Assembly (NCBI GenBank): GCA_036936605.1 | Contig: JAUPFV010000005.1 | Coordinates: 61,276,742-61,340,741 of the forward strand | Source of the DNA: Limnanthes douglasii subsp. nivea | Taxonomy: Eukaryota; Streptophyta; Magnoliopsida; Brassicales; Limnanthaceae | Length of the DNA: 64,000 nt | Direction of reading: 5' to 3' | Made by a program: the position numbers and the translations under genes | Part shown: in pieces, positions 22,756 through 33,715 of the stretch | Layout of the letters: each line of letters opens with the position of its first letter | Numbering within the stretch: position 1 is the first letter of the stretch | The notes under the pieces: model-generated | What the model saw: the letters and a program-made list of their open reading frames with translations, nothing else | Told to the model about the DNA's origin: nothing | Databases searched by the model: none

Positions 22756-23207
22756 AGCAATTCCAAACCCTAAGATTCAAATCGAACCCAAATCCAAAAA
22801 AATCCAACCAAATTCAACAAAACTAGTACCAAAACGTCGATAATCACTAGACTAACACATATCTACAATTATTTTTTTCAAAAAAATAACAACATTTAGA
22901 TGAAAATTCGATTTTTCTAAAAAACCTAGACCTCTAGATATCACTACAAATACCTAACTAAAATGTATAAAAATTACATAAATAAGTATAAGATTCATAC
23001 CTTGACGTGTTTGTGAGTTCAGATTTGAGAAATGTTGAGTTTTGTTTGGACCGATTTTGAGAGTTTTTTGTGTATAAAAAAGATAAAAGAGGAGAGTTAG
23101 GCTGAAATGAAGCTTTTATATCAAGGATAAACCGATCATTTTTAGATCTCATTATAGCTAAAATAAGTCTCATCATAACAAAATTGAATCTCTATTTAGC
23201 TTTACCC

Positions 23208-23216
23208 AAAACAATA
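23208..23216. repeat. Right 9-bp target-site duplication of the MULE
   Basis: AAAACAATA, identical to 13,778-13,786, directly after the element end TTTACCC. Confidence 0.9.
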
Positions 23217-23429
23217 TTTTAAAAAACACATTATAAACTTATTTCACAAACCAAATAGTACCACCTAATGATAACCACTTTTTAATTCAAATCCGTATTA
23301 TACTAATAGGCTCTTTAAATAGACCCGGCCCAATTAAACATGTGAGTAATTTAAGCCGTAAATGTTGAACTTTTATGTATTTCATCGCTATAGCTTTACA
23401 AAGTCGATAATTAGCGTAAATAAAATGAA

Positions 23430-25316
23430 ATGGCATTGTTTCTCGTTAAGGTTGTGTTTTTAAATAATCACCGCGCTTCTTTTGCCTTAATCTCAGGTTT
23501 AACCTTCCATAACCCTAGTTTTGTAAGTCACTACTGCTCATACAGGAGCAGCGCTTCGTGGATTAACGGTTCGAGAATTGATATTCCAGGGGTGAACTTT
23601 CACGCTAAGGTGATAAAGGATGGGTCTGTATCGAATTCGTGGGTTGGAAGCTACCTTTTGACTGCATATGCTAAAGGTCGAGAATTTGACCATGCACGCA
23701 AGGTGTTCGATGAAATTTCCGATAGAGACGTACGTATCTGGACTATCCTTCTTTCGAGTTACTCCCGTAATGGGTTTTCGATGTTGGCGTTGGATCTTTT
23801 TAGAGAAATGCAAACCAATGATGTTTGTCCGAATCAATTTACTTTGTCCAGTGTTTTGAAGAGTTGTTCTAGCTTGGGTGATACTAGATTAGGAAAGGGA
23901 GTTCATGGGTGGATTATAAAAAATGAGATTAACGTAGATGTTGTGCTGGAGAATTCGGTTCTCGACTTTTACGCCAAATGCGGGGTTTCTTGTTATGCGA
24001 AAAGATTGTTTGATCTGATGGGAGAAAAGGATTCTGTGTCCTGGAATTCGATGATTGCTGCCTATCTGCAAAATGGAGAAGTGGAAAAGTCGCTCAAGTT
24101 GTTTAGGAACTCTCCATGTAAAGATGCTGCAAGCTGGAACACGGTGATTAATGGACTTATAACAAAAGGATCTGAAACAGCAGCAATGGAGTTGCTTTAT
24201 CAGATGGTTGATGATGGACCTATGTTCAATGAGATTACTTTCTCCATTGCTTTGGTTTTGGTTTCATCCATGTCGATTTTAAGTCTAGGGAAACAGATTC
24301 ATGCTAGCATTCTTAGACATGGAATTCATATAGATGGATTCTTACGTAACTCACTGCTAGATATGTACTGCAAATGTGGAAATATGGGAAATGCATCAAT
24401 AATCTTTGAGAAGATGCTGTTGAATTCCAGAAAACCAGAAAATTCCAAAACTTCTGGCAATCAATCAGTAGCTGAAACTATTTCAAGAAGTTCTATGATT
24501 TCTGGGTATGTGCGGAATGCTGACTATGGTGCTGCTCTAAATACGTTTCGTTCAGTGATCCATGAACAACTTGAGGTTGATAGATATACCCTTACAAGCG
24601 TCATTATTGCCTGTGCTAATACTGGAGTTCTTGAACATGGAAGGCAGATTCATGCTTATATTCAGAAAAGTGGGCATAAACTAGATGCTTATTTGGTGTC
24701 CTCACTTATTGACATGTATGCTAAATGCGGTAGCATTTACGAAGCTCGGATGATTTTCCAACAAACTAAAGACTTGAATGTTGTTTTGTGGACTTCGATG
24801 ATATCTGGCTGTGCTTTACATGGACATGAGAAGGAATCTGTTCAGCTTTTCGAACAGATGATCAATGAGGGGATAACACCTAATGAGATATGTTTTTTAG
24901 CGGTTTTAACAGCATGCAGCCACGGCGGGTTACTCAAAGAGGGTCGCTACTATTTCTGGTTGATGAAAGCAGTTTATGGCATAGAACCTGGAATTGAGCA
25001 TTTCACTTGTATGGTTGATATATATGGACGAGCCGGATTCTTGAAAGAGGCGAAGGAGTTCATTAATGAATATGGTATCTCTCAAATTAGTGCCGTTTGG
25101 AGGTCGTTTCTATCTTCCTGCCGCCTTCATAAGGATATAGAGATGGGGAAGTGGGTTTCCGAAAAACTGGTTCAACTCGAACCATGTGATTCGGGATCTT
25201 ATCTTCTATTATCCAACATCTGCGCCGCTGGACATAGATGGGAAGAGGCAGCAAAAGTCAGGAATTTGATGCGAGAAAGAGGGGTTGAGAAACTTTCTGG
25301 TCAATCATGGATTTAG
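23430..25316 (+). CDS. PLS-type pentatricopeptide repeat protein with E motif, shortened at the C-terminus
   Basis: Single exon of 628 codons. The N-terminal 40 residues are hydrophobic and basic, which fits an organelle presequence. From about residue 70 there are tandem PPR units of P, L and S types (for example SWVGSYLLTAYAKGREFDHA, DSVSWNSMIAAYLQNGEVEK, DAYLVSSLIDMYAKCGS, NVVLWTSMISGCALHGHEKE). An E motif region (VWRSFLSSCRLHKDIEMGKW) follows and the frame ends at SGQSWI. Such proteins bind organellar RNA, and E-class members usually act in C-to-U editing. Directly after the TAG the same frame continues LKNQVYSFVLSDRSPLATIR to a TAA at 25,400, as the E+ part of related proteins would, so the TAG probably replaced a Gln codon. 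No DYW domain is seen. It is the only long intact host-type gene in the window. Confidence 0.88.
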   Translation: MALFLVKVVFLNNHRASFALISGLTFHNPSFVSHYCSYRSSASWINGSRIDIPGVNFHAKVIKDGSVSNSWVGSYLLTAYAKGREFDHARKVFDEISDRDVRIWTILLSSYSRNGFSMLALDLFREMQTNDVCPNQFTLSSVLKSCSSLGDTRLGKGVHGWIIKNEINVDVVLENSVLDFYAKCGVSCYAKRLFDLMGEKDSVSWNSMIAAYLQNGEVEKSLKLFRNSPCKDAASWNTVINGLITKGSETAAMELLYQMVDDGPMFNEITFSIALVLVSSMSILSLGKQIHASILRHGIHIDGFLRNSLLDMYCKCGNMGNASIIFEKMLLNSRKPENSKTSGNQSVAETISRSSMISGYVRNADYGAALNTFRSVIHEQLEVDRYTLTSVIIACANTGVLEHGRQIHAYIQKSGHKLDAYLVSSLIDMYAKCGSIYEARMIFQQTKDLNVVLWTSMISGCALHGHEKESVQLFEQMINEGITPNEICFLAVLTACSHGGLLKEGRYYFWLMKAVYGIEPGIEHFTCMVDIYGRAGFLKEAKEFINEYGISQISAVWRSFLSSCRLHKDIEMGKWVSEKLVQLEPCDSGSYLLLSNICAAGHRWEEAAKVRNLMRERGVEKLSGQSWI

Positions 25317-25529
25317 CTTAAGAATCAGGTCTACAGTTTTGTCCTCTCTGACAGGTCCCCCCTTGCTACAATTAGATATAAGAATACTTTGAGAAGCTAA
25401 TTCAAAGAGTAGGGGAAATTTCATATTTGATGGGAAGATGAAAAGCAGCCTTGCCATTGACTATGTACTAATTAGTAAGAAAACCAATCAGTATAAACAA
25501 GAATTACATGGTAAATTAGTGATATAATA

Positions 25530-26090
25530 CATTTTAGCTACTGGTTTCAACTTATGGAATCCGTGTACGAATGAGTACAAGAATACTTGCCCTTAAGTAT
25601 CCCAAAGAACGTGAAGTTTAGGTATAGATTTGGGTATGATGCCTTCACCGATGATTACAAGCTTTTAATTGTTGTTGTTCCTGAAAGGAGTGATGCTATG
25701 ATCAACCTTTTCTCGTTGAAAAGAGGTAGGTGGAGATGTGTTCAATGTGCCAAATGCCTTAGTCATTTCCGTATCCCTTGTTTTTATTTGAAAGAGCTTG
25801 GGATTTTGTTGATTTGAGATATGCATTGGCCTTGATCGTAGTGAGTACAAGAATGGTGTAGCTGTTCTAGTTTTTTAGTCTTTTGGGCTGGCTGTGGCAA
25901 GTTGTAAGGAAGTCTTTATTCCGGATGTTGGACAAATCATATAGATGTCACCGTAGGTGTTCTCGATGGTTCTCTTTGTTCGACTATTCATACTTATAGT
26001 ACCGGTGGTCAGACTAAATGGAGGATGAAGGAATTCTGTTGAATGGTTGTTGGCTATTCTGAAGCCACTGTTTGTGTGGAAACCTTGATG
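25530..26090 (+). pseudogene. F-box-associated (FBA) domain relic
   Basis: Readable pieces in shifting frames: LWNPCTNEYKNTCP (about 25,555-25,595), RYRFGYDAFTDDYKLLIVVV (25,620-25,680), NLFSLKRGRWRCVQ (25,704-25,745), and a later TKWRMKEFCWMVVGYSEATV-like piece near 26,010-26,070. The LWNP and GFGYD-x-x-x-DDYK signatures are those of F-box-associated domains, which bind substrates in SCF ubiquitin ligases. The F-box itself is absent and frames are broken, so this is a 5'-truncated pseudogene. Confidence 0.6.
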
Positions 26091-26551
26091 CATTTATAGC
26101 AGTTTAATATCCAGTGGATATATTCGCAATTCTTTACAGTTCATCGAGAGTGAAGAAGTGTACATTCAGACTTCCTATTTCATATTTTCATCATTAATAC
26201 AATCAAACTTTTGATCACCATATGAGGGCTTCCAGTTGAATCGACTGTTAATGGAGCTTAGTGCAGGCGAGTGCAAATGCTTCTTTGGGTTAGCTCATAA
26301 AGTAGTCTGAAGCACTGGATGCATAAAAATGTTTTTGTAAAACCGTATTCGCGTTCCTCTATATCAACTGGCTGGTTTGAAGGTCTTGTGACAACAACAT
26401 CCTTTTACAGCTCTGGAACAGATGTCTGACCTTAGGGGATGTGTAAACACTCGTGAGATCAGGTGTTTGATTCTTTGCCCACATGCTATTCACACGGTCT
26501 AATACTGGGTTAATACGAATGAGGTCAAATCTTTTCTTATAAATCATTCTA

Positions 26552-26555
<4 letters not shown>

Positions 26556-26612
<57 letters not shown>
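26556..26612. repeat. (AT)n microsatellite
   Basis: About 28 uninterrupted AT units. It abuts the end of the hAT relic that starts AATCAGTGGCGGAACC, so it may have arisen at the insertion site. Confidence 0.95.
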
Positions 26613-26614
<2 letters not shown>

Positions 26615-27095
26615 CAGTGGCGGAACCAAGATTTGAAATTAGGGGGCTAAAATTCATTCAAAGTTTTTGTGATTGATAGGTGACAATTGACAACGACGAC
26701 TCCTTATATCTTGAAATTGTCGTAAAATTGTTTCACTATCAATTTTTTAAAAAAACATTTCTCTCTTTGTATACAACTAAAAGATCATTCATCCAGATGT
26801 CGTCCATCTTATTCCACAAGTCCGTCTTTACAAGCTTCATTATAGAAAATACTTTTTCTACTGATGTTGTAGCAACCGGAAGAATTAGTGTCAATTCGAT
26901 CAATCTCAGAAACTTTGATGTCTTTCAGACTAGTATCTTAGCTAAATTTCTCAAATCTTCAATATTGGAGAACTCGTCCTTGTCAATTATAGCGTCGATG
27001 TATGTTTCAAGTTCGAATATAAGCCTCGTACGTAAATATGGACGATATAGAAAATTAATCCTAATCTATGTTTTAGTATAATTTTTTATCAATCC
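26613..27095 (-). pseudogene. hAT transposase C-terminal relic (ZMYM1-like type)
   Basis: On minus: LIFELETYIDAIIDKDEFSN (about 27,065-27,005), NIEDLRNLAKILV, then LILPVATTSVEKVFSIMKLV (about 26,885-26,825), KTDLWNKMDDIWMNDLLVVY and KERNVF, then a stop. This is the hAT dimerisation region (the LPVAT-x-x-VER-x-FS signature) of the transposases often labelled zinc finger MYM-type 1-like in plants. The sequence 26,613-26,650 (GTGGCGGAACCAAGATTTG) is a common end motif near such copies. Only the last part remains and it is frameshifted near 26,900. Confidence 0.75.
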
Positions 27096-27309
27096 ATCTA
27101 CAATAGAATTTATTACCATATGTATAATATGGATGGAAGTGATGAAATCAAATAGATAAAAATTGAATTTTGAGAGAAAGATTAAACCATAATAAAATCG
27201 GAACAAATAATTTCACTAAAAATATAAAATAATCAAAAAGACCTACAAAATCAACTTCTAATATTTTGGATTGTAATTTATAAATACATCTTCCTTACAT
27301 AGACATAAG

Positions 27310-27960
27310 ATATTTAATTTAAAGTTTTATCCACTTCTTTAGCTTAATAGTTTGAATTAGTTAAGATATTTACATTAAAATTTTATAGTTTAACAAACTC
27401 CTTAAAAATAGATAGTTAAAAAAATTAGCTTAAAGTTTTATCAACCTTTTTACTTAAAAATAGGTATTAGTCTAACTTTTTTTTAAAACTATTTGTTATC
27501 CTTATAAAAATTAACCAATATTTTAAGGCTAAAAATTTAACTTGAAGTTTTATCCAATTATTTAGCTTAACAAATTAGTTAAGATATTTAGATTAAAATT
27601 TTATTGTTTAACAAACACCTTAAAAATAGGCATTAGTTAAAAACTTTAGCTTAAAGTTTTATCCAAGATTTTTACTTAAAAATACCTTTTTTTGTAAAAC
27701 TATTTATTATCTTTAAAAAAAAATTAACGAATATTTTAGAACTAGAAATTAGGCATTAAAAAATTATTTACCTTCCTCAGAAGCCATTAGTTAAACTAAG
27801 ATATTTAATTTATTCACTTCTTTAACTTAACGATAGGAATTATTTAAGATATTTAGATTAAAATTTTATAGTTTAACAAAAAATTTAGCTTAAAATTTTA
27901 TCCAATATTTTTACTTAAAAATAAACATTAATCCACCATTTTTTAAAAATCTATTTATTA
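27310..27960. repeat. AT-rich tandem repeat, three diverged units of about 220-265 bp
   Basis: The marker TTAAGATATTTASATTAAAA recurs at 27,361, 27,579 and 27,844. AGCTTAAAGTTTTATCCA-like and ACTATTTATTATCTTTA-like words recur in the same order in each unit. No coding content. The following 28,000-28,480 is AT-rich and shows only a short ATT-type microsatellite near 28,293. Confidence 0.7.
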
Positions 27961-28975
27961 TCTTTAAAAAAAATTAACCAATAAACCCCTAGGCCCTTAA
28001 TACATCAACCACTGTTAATATAATCATCAGGTCTCTAAATCGCATGGAGCCATATAATGACTAAATCCAGTATATATTTAACTGAATTGTATCAAAGATG
28101 CTTCTAAATTACCCTAATATAGTGTGAAGTTTAAAGACCATCTCCTAACCATTTTCTGTAATATAGTTAGAAGCTTAAATATCATCTTTAACCATCTTCA
28201 TTTCCACTTTTGTCACCTTCTTTTCTATATTTAAATTTAATTATTCATTTTCCATTTATCAAATTTTAATAGCATAATAAAATCTTTATATTATTATTAT
28301 TATTACTATTATTATATATAAAGGTTGGGTATGGTCTATTATCTGCTATCAAATTTTATTATTGTTTAATATTTAAAAATAGGGATTCATAGTTATTGGC
28401 TATTCTAATTTTTTTAAAATGAAATATTATTGGATTAGGTATTCAATTGGTTTTTTATGGTAATCAAAGTAAAATAAAGGTTCATACGAGTACTTAGGCC
28501 ATACCTCAAGGAAATACAATGACTTATTCCAAAGTCAACTAACATAATGAAAGTGGGAGAAAACTAGATGAGGAGAATAAGATAGATGGATGAAACATCT
28601 AATAGATGAACAAAAAACGAGAAACAACTGACGAGGATGACGTGACGTGAAGCATCCCCATCAATCCAAGAGCAAAGACGCATTAGCTGCAAAATACAAA
28701 GATAGACACAAAGCTAGTAAAAGGATTACATAGGCCATCTAATCTTGGTGTCGTGATATCTAAACCGGAGTTCAGAGAAGATTTGGTTTGACACCAGAGA
28801 GGCAATGGTAGGAGGGGAACCAAAGACTATCGAGCCAGACGTGGTATATAACCGCAACGAAGCAATTACGCCAAATATGACGGTTTCGAGTATGAGACCA
28901 ATTTGACGTCTCTTCTATCCAAGATTGTCAGCAAGGAACGATAATAGAATAACCAAGCTTAGAGCTTGCAAAGAT

Positions 28976-31900
28976 CTAAAGGCTCTTAGAAAAGCTACAG
29001 TCATATAATATATGAAAGATAGTTTTCGGTTCAGAATTACATAAGACACAACCTGGATGGGTGTTAATACCCCAATTCAGCAATTTGTTCAGAGTAGAAA
29101 GCTTGTTCAGGATGACCAGCGAAGTGATGAAAGAGTGACGAGGAATATTAAATTTATTCCAAACTAACCCGGTCCATATAACAATAGGAGCGGGCATACA
29201 AATGGCGTTGTACGTGTTCTTGATAGTGAAGTTGGGGGTACCGCTCTTAGCAGTCCAGAAAGGAATATCGATTGAAGTGATGTTAGGCGAAGGAAGAGTA
29301 ATAATGAGATTGTTGATCTCTTGGAGATTTAAGTGATTCCTAGCGGAAGCCGATCTCAGGTTAGAGGGCCAATTCCATTGACTATCAAGGATGATGTTGG
29401 CCACTTTAAGATTCTTCCCAATTCTAGAATCACAAATGATGTTAGGGCCATAGTAGTTAGCCAGGGAGGTAGATAGAAGCCAAAGGTCATACCAAAAAGA
29501 GGTATTCTGACCATTACCAATAACAACTCTATACAAATTGCTAACATAGGACGGAGGCGAAGAATTTTCCTCCAAGCCCAAGACGGGAAAAAACCAAGAT
29601 TAAGGTCCCATAATTTTTTTTTAATTTTTTATAGTTTAATCCGATCGCTCCAGATAGAATGCTTGTTATTACTAATAATAGACCAGAGGTGCTTACGGAC
29701 GACCGCCTGATTCCAGGTTTTAAGGTCTGAAATCCCAAGGCCGCCCTCTTTAGTGGGAGTGGTTATATTGGTCCATGCAACTTTTGTACTGTAGATTTTC
29801 ATAGCAAGGTCAGACCAAAGAAAACGACAGAGATACTAGGTAAGCTGTTTAAAAATCGTAGAAGGAATAATAAAGATAGAAGACCAGTAAACTTGACCAG
29901 CAAATAAGACAAACTTAATAACCAGAAGTCTACCGGCATAAGAGAGGTGTTTAGAATTCCAAGAACAATTTTAGAAGTAATTTTATGAAGGAGAGGGCGA
30001 CACTCCGAATGGGAGAGACGACCTTTGAGAAGGGGGACACCAAGGTATTTGACAGGGAGAGAACCTTCACTAAATTTTAAGATGGATAAGAGCTCAGAGT
30101 GAAGATTACTATCCATACCAGAGAAGAAAATTTGACTTTTCGAGCTGTTAACCTTAAGACCAGAGAGGCAGTAAAAGTCATCAAGGCCATCATTGATTAG
30201 CCTGAGGGAAGTGGCATCACCATGACATAAGATCATGAGATCATCAGCAAAGAAAAAATTGGTTATTTGAAGCTTATGACATTTCCAATGCAACTAAAAA
30301 TTTGGGTAATTACTTTTCTCCTTAAGAATACTGGAGAGGAGTTGTATGACAAGGACAAAGAGGAAGGGGGAGAATGGGTCTCATTGTCTAAGACCTTTTC
30401 TACCCTGAAAGTTGTCATAAGGGTCTCCATTAATGATGATGCTTTAAGAGGGGTAAGAAATGCATTTGATGATCCAGTTGATCATCTTGTCAGGGATGAG
30501 GTACCAACAGACGTTATCAAAGGTTTTCATAAGATCGATCTTAACCGCAATTTTTTTACATCCGCTATTAGAGTTGTATCCCCTTAATAACTCTTGGGAC
30601 AGAAGGATATTACCAGAGATATTCCTACCATCAACCAAAGCGGATTTGAAGAGTCAATCAGGTAAGAGAAAAAGCATTTAATTCTATTGGCAAAATTTTT
30701 GGAGATGATTTTGTAAACAACATTGCAGATAGCGATGGGTCTAAAATCAGTTGTGATAGATGGGGTGTCTTTTTTAAGGATGAGAGCAATGGAAATGAAA
30801 TTCCATGTGGGGTCTAGGTTTCTTGAGTTGAATAACTCAAAGACCCCATTAGAAACATCAGAACCCACAATATTCTAGGTGACCTTAAAAAAGCTGGAGT
30901 TAAAACCATTTGGGCTTACAGATTTAACACTGTCAATACTAAATAAGGCAGACTTGATTTCCTTGCAAGTGACCTCAAAAGTAATTAAGACTTTATCAAA
31001 GTCCGAGACCTTAGAGGTGAGAAAAAGAGGAGAAAGTCTTATGAGGCCATGGTATCTTAAGGGGTGTTTTGTTCCAAGCAGGTCATTAAAATAGTTTACA
31101 ATGACCTTGGAAACCCGGGCAGGGGTAAAAGCCGTCACCCCAAGGTCATCTTTGATGGAGATTATCTTATTATGAAAAAACTGAGTTTTAATATTACTGT
31201 GGAAGAATTTGGTGTTCTTGCCTCCAAGCTTGATCCAATGTTTCCTGGATTTTTGCTTCAAGAAGGATTCTTCAGCGCGACTGAGGAAAATATAAGACTT
31301 GCAAGCCTCAATCTCCTTGGAAATAAGGTCAGGATTAAGGAGGTCTTGGACGAGGCTAGATTGGGCTCAGAAAAGAGAGTCTTGGGCTTTGATAACCCTC
31401 GATCTGATGTTACTAAACTTCTTACGGTTGAGATACAAAAGCTCATGTTGGAGTCTTTTGAGTTAAGGGAGACACGATTCATTCCAGAAGCAGTGGAAGA
31501 GAGATTCCAACTGTTGGATATAATAGTTTTAAAAAGAGGATGATATTGCCACATGTTAAAGAATTTAAAAGGATTTTTTTCCTTTTCGGACAGGGATAAC
31601 CCAGATTAAGGGAGACAGTGGTATGATCAGAGGAGCGGAGGAAACCAAAATGGGCAAAAAAGCATCAGAAAATGATCATCGTAATCAGGGTTGGCTAAGA
31701 CCCGATCAGTTTTGGAGAGGATATGGTGAGAAGGTTGCTTGTTAATCTAGGTGAATGAAAAACCAGTGGAACGAAGATCACTGAGTTCACAATGGTAGCA
31801 ACAATAATTATAGTCATAAAAAGCAGAGGACCAAGTCTTGTAGGTTCCCAAACGCTTGTCCGACTTTCGGATGACGTGAAAGTCCCCAAGGGCAACCCAG

Positions 31901-32330
31901 AGGGAACCCAAGTTTTAAGAAGCTAGGGACTATACATCATTTCGGAGGCGGGGGGGGGGGGGGGTATGGTCAGAGACATCATTGAAAACATAGATAGAAG
32001 TGAAACAAAAAAGGAAGGGCGATTATGGCATTTTGCCTTACAATGGATGAATTATAAGGATTGGGACAATCTAGTGACAGTTATGACACTAGGGTTCCAA
32101 ACGATCCAAATTCTTCCAAGAGGGTGGTCAGAGTGATAAGTGATTAGTGATATAATGCCAAAAAGGGGCCATGGTTCTGATTACAGAGTCAACTTTATCA
32201 TTTTGGACTTTAGTTTCCACTTATATTAACAGTGAAATACTATTACTAATAATTAAATTAGATACGTCTTTTTGTTAAACGGGGTCGTTAAGACCACTCA
32301 CATTCCAAGAAGCAATAATCATAATAAAAC
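28976..32330 (-). pseudogene. LINE-B ORF2 (endonuclease and reverse transcriptase)
   Basis: The endonuclease starts near 32,325 with SWNVSGLNDP; its body to about 31,560 is badly broken. 31,261-30,875 has KQKSRKHWIKLGGKNTKFFH (the linker before RT). 30,868-30,584 has FRPIAICNVVYKIISK. About 30,540-30,500 has KIDLMKTFDNVCW. 30,260 has FFADDLMI, the polymerase active site, intact, and 30,110 has PVKYLGVPLLKGRL. 29,581-28,976 is a clean 201-residue zf-RVT region with NGQNTSFWYDLW and an HPGCVLC zinc-binding end. Several stops and shifts separate these blocks. Confidence 0.85.
31950..31964. repeat. G15 homopolymer inside LINE-B
   Basis: Fifteen consecutive G within the endonuclease region of LINE-B. 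A G16 run occurs at 50,335-50,350 and a C13 run at 21,858-21,870. Confidence 0.95.
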
Positions 32331-32344
32331 TTACAGCGGGTCAG

Positions 32345-32605
32345 GTGATGGTCATGTCGCAGGAAAAACCCAAAATACTATAGGCTGAGTCTACGGAGTA
32401 ACGGAGCCTCTTGGGAGGCGAGTCCACCTCCTCAACACGGTCAATCTCCTTGGCCTCCTTGAGGGAAGCCAAACAATGAAGCGAGTTAGGTGATGGTCCT
32501 GTCGGAGGACAAATCCAAAAATACCATGAGGCACGTCTCCGGATGAGCGGGGTCTCTTGGGAGGTGAATCCATCTCCTCTCTATTGTCAACCTCCTTGAC
32601 CTTTT
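32345..32605 (-). repeat. Tandem duplication (143-bp period) in the LINE-B ORF1 end
   Basis: The word AGGTGATGGTC starts at 32,345 and again at 32,488. Both copies run through (A)AATCCAAAA-TA, a TCTTGGGAGGYGA block and TCAAYCTCCTTG. On minus the newer-looking unit encodes MDSPPKRPRSSGDV. The two units differ at many positions, so the duplication is old. Confidence 0.75.
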
Positions 32606-32975
32606 CAATAGAAGCCATATTGATGTCATGAGTTTACAACCTTGTAATCGAGGATTATAATATCTTTTAATTCTTCGAGCCCAAAAAATGATAGCATTTT
32701 CCTCGACATTTCCCACCGACTTAAATATAGGCGATTGTTTTTCCTTTTTACATAAAACATAAACAAAAGGGTTAGTAAATTAATAAAGATGACTCCATAA
32801 ATACGAAATTTTAAAGCAATTAAAATATTTAAAAAAATGATAAATCTATAAGGTTTTATTAAAATATTTTCAATTGAATAAAAAATGTTAAAAAGTCCTA
32901 TTAAAATATTTTAATAGATGCTAGAGGGCCCTATTAAAATTCTTTTGATATAATAAAACATGTTAGAGGGCACCG

Positions 32976-33715
32976 TTAAATTCCTTTAATAAAATAGAAA
33001 ATGATATAAGACCCAATAAACTTGGTGAGCCAACCCATCACGAGAAAGTTAGAAAAAACCCTGATCACGATACAAAGAAAGCTCTGTAAACTAGGTAACA
33101 GAGCGAGCCGGTTCAAAGAAGGGAAAATGGTTGTGTCCATCGACAGAATGAAAACGATTGCCACAGTTCTAGGAATACCAACGTTGCCATCTATGGTGGC
33201 AAACCAATCATACATGACGGTGACATATTCATCAACCGCATCGATCTTATTAGCAGAAAACTCATACCTTCTAATACGACTACAAGATATATGGTTACGA
33301 CCACCAGCAGAGACATTACGAGAACCATGATGGAAGTCAGGGGATGATGAGGATAGAACGACGTCGACTCTCTCGAAGGGGACAAGGAGAGGGACGATTT
33401 GAGGTATAGAACAGTCTCGAGACGACAAAAGGGACGAGGCAGAGAACGATGAAAATTCAATGAGACGCTCCCATGAACTGACATGCCAAATCGAGAGTCA
33501 CGATTGAATCCACTGGACGACGAGAACAGAAAGACGTGGACTGATTCGATGAAAACATTGATATGAAACTTCTCGAGGCAACACTTTCCAAAGAAGGTCG
33601 GATAAACTGGGTTGATGAGATCCTTTGAAATCCCCAGACACTTATAGGAGATCCAAAAACCCGTGGAAGATAAAGAAGAAAGAAGATGCAAAAGGAAATG
33701 AATGGCGGACGACAA
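32976..33715 (-). other. Open region of unknown identity (two overlapping minus frames)
   Basis: Minus frames of 174 residues (33,715-33,191) and 150 residues (33,428-32,976) overlap, and a 102-residue plus frame covers part of them. The base composition is less AT-rich than its surroundings, which is why frames stay open. I recognise no domain. The position upstream of LINE-B suggests LINE-B 5' sequence. 33,716-34,660 holds nothing I can name. Confidence 0.3.

Larger units (their letters stand above)
13787..23207 (+). mobile_element. 9.4-kb multigene Mutator-like element (MULE)
   Basis: The outer ends begin GGGCTACGCTATATTGGGAC on the left and, on minus, GGGTAAAGCTAAATAGAG on the right. Both are followed by TATWATGAGA-type and TTATCCTT blocks, so the terminal inverted repeats are degenerate but recognisable over about 100 bp. 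An exact 9-bp duplication flanks them. Cargo in order: transposase-OTU gene (plus), an inverted pair of small SANT-like genes, a SANT/Myb-like gene (plus), and a PMD gene (minus). Related sub-blocks at 17,940-18,060 and 19,310-19,390 share GAGACC/GGTCTC-type terminal sequence, so internal duplication or nesting of ends has occurred. It inserted about 215 bp upstream of the PPR start codon. Confidence 0.88.
28480..32625 (-). mobile_element. LINE-B, L1-type non-LTR retrotransposon
   Basis: Minus-strand order from right to left: end of ORF1 (32,620-32,345), endonuclease start at about 32,325 (ASWNVSGLNDP), RT, and a zf-RVT region ending near 28,976. An RNase H is not clear. The 3' tail lies near 28,480 (uncertain). 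The upstream limit is also uncertain; 32,976-33,715 may be more of its 5' region. It is decayed but keeps the FADD polymerase box. Confidence 0.8.

Noticed and set aside
23538..23837. Minus frame across the PPR gene
   Set aside because: Antisense shadow of the PPR coding sequence; no independent evidence.
31064..31543. 159-residue plus frame
   Set aside because: Antisense shadow of the LINE-B ORF2 endonuclease-RT linker region.
32976..33428. 150-residue minus frame as a separate host gene
   Set aside because: No domain recognised, overlapped by other open frames on both strands; more likely LINE-B 5' sequence or chance in a less AT-rich patch.
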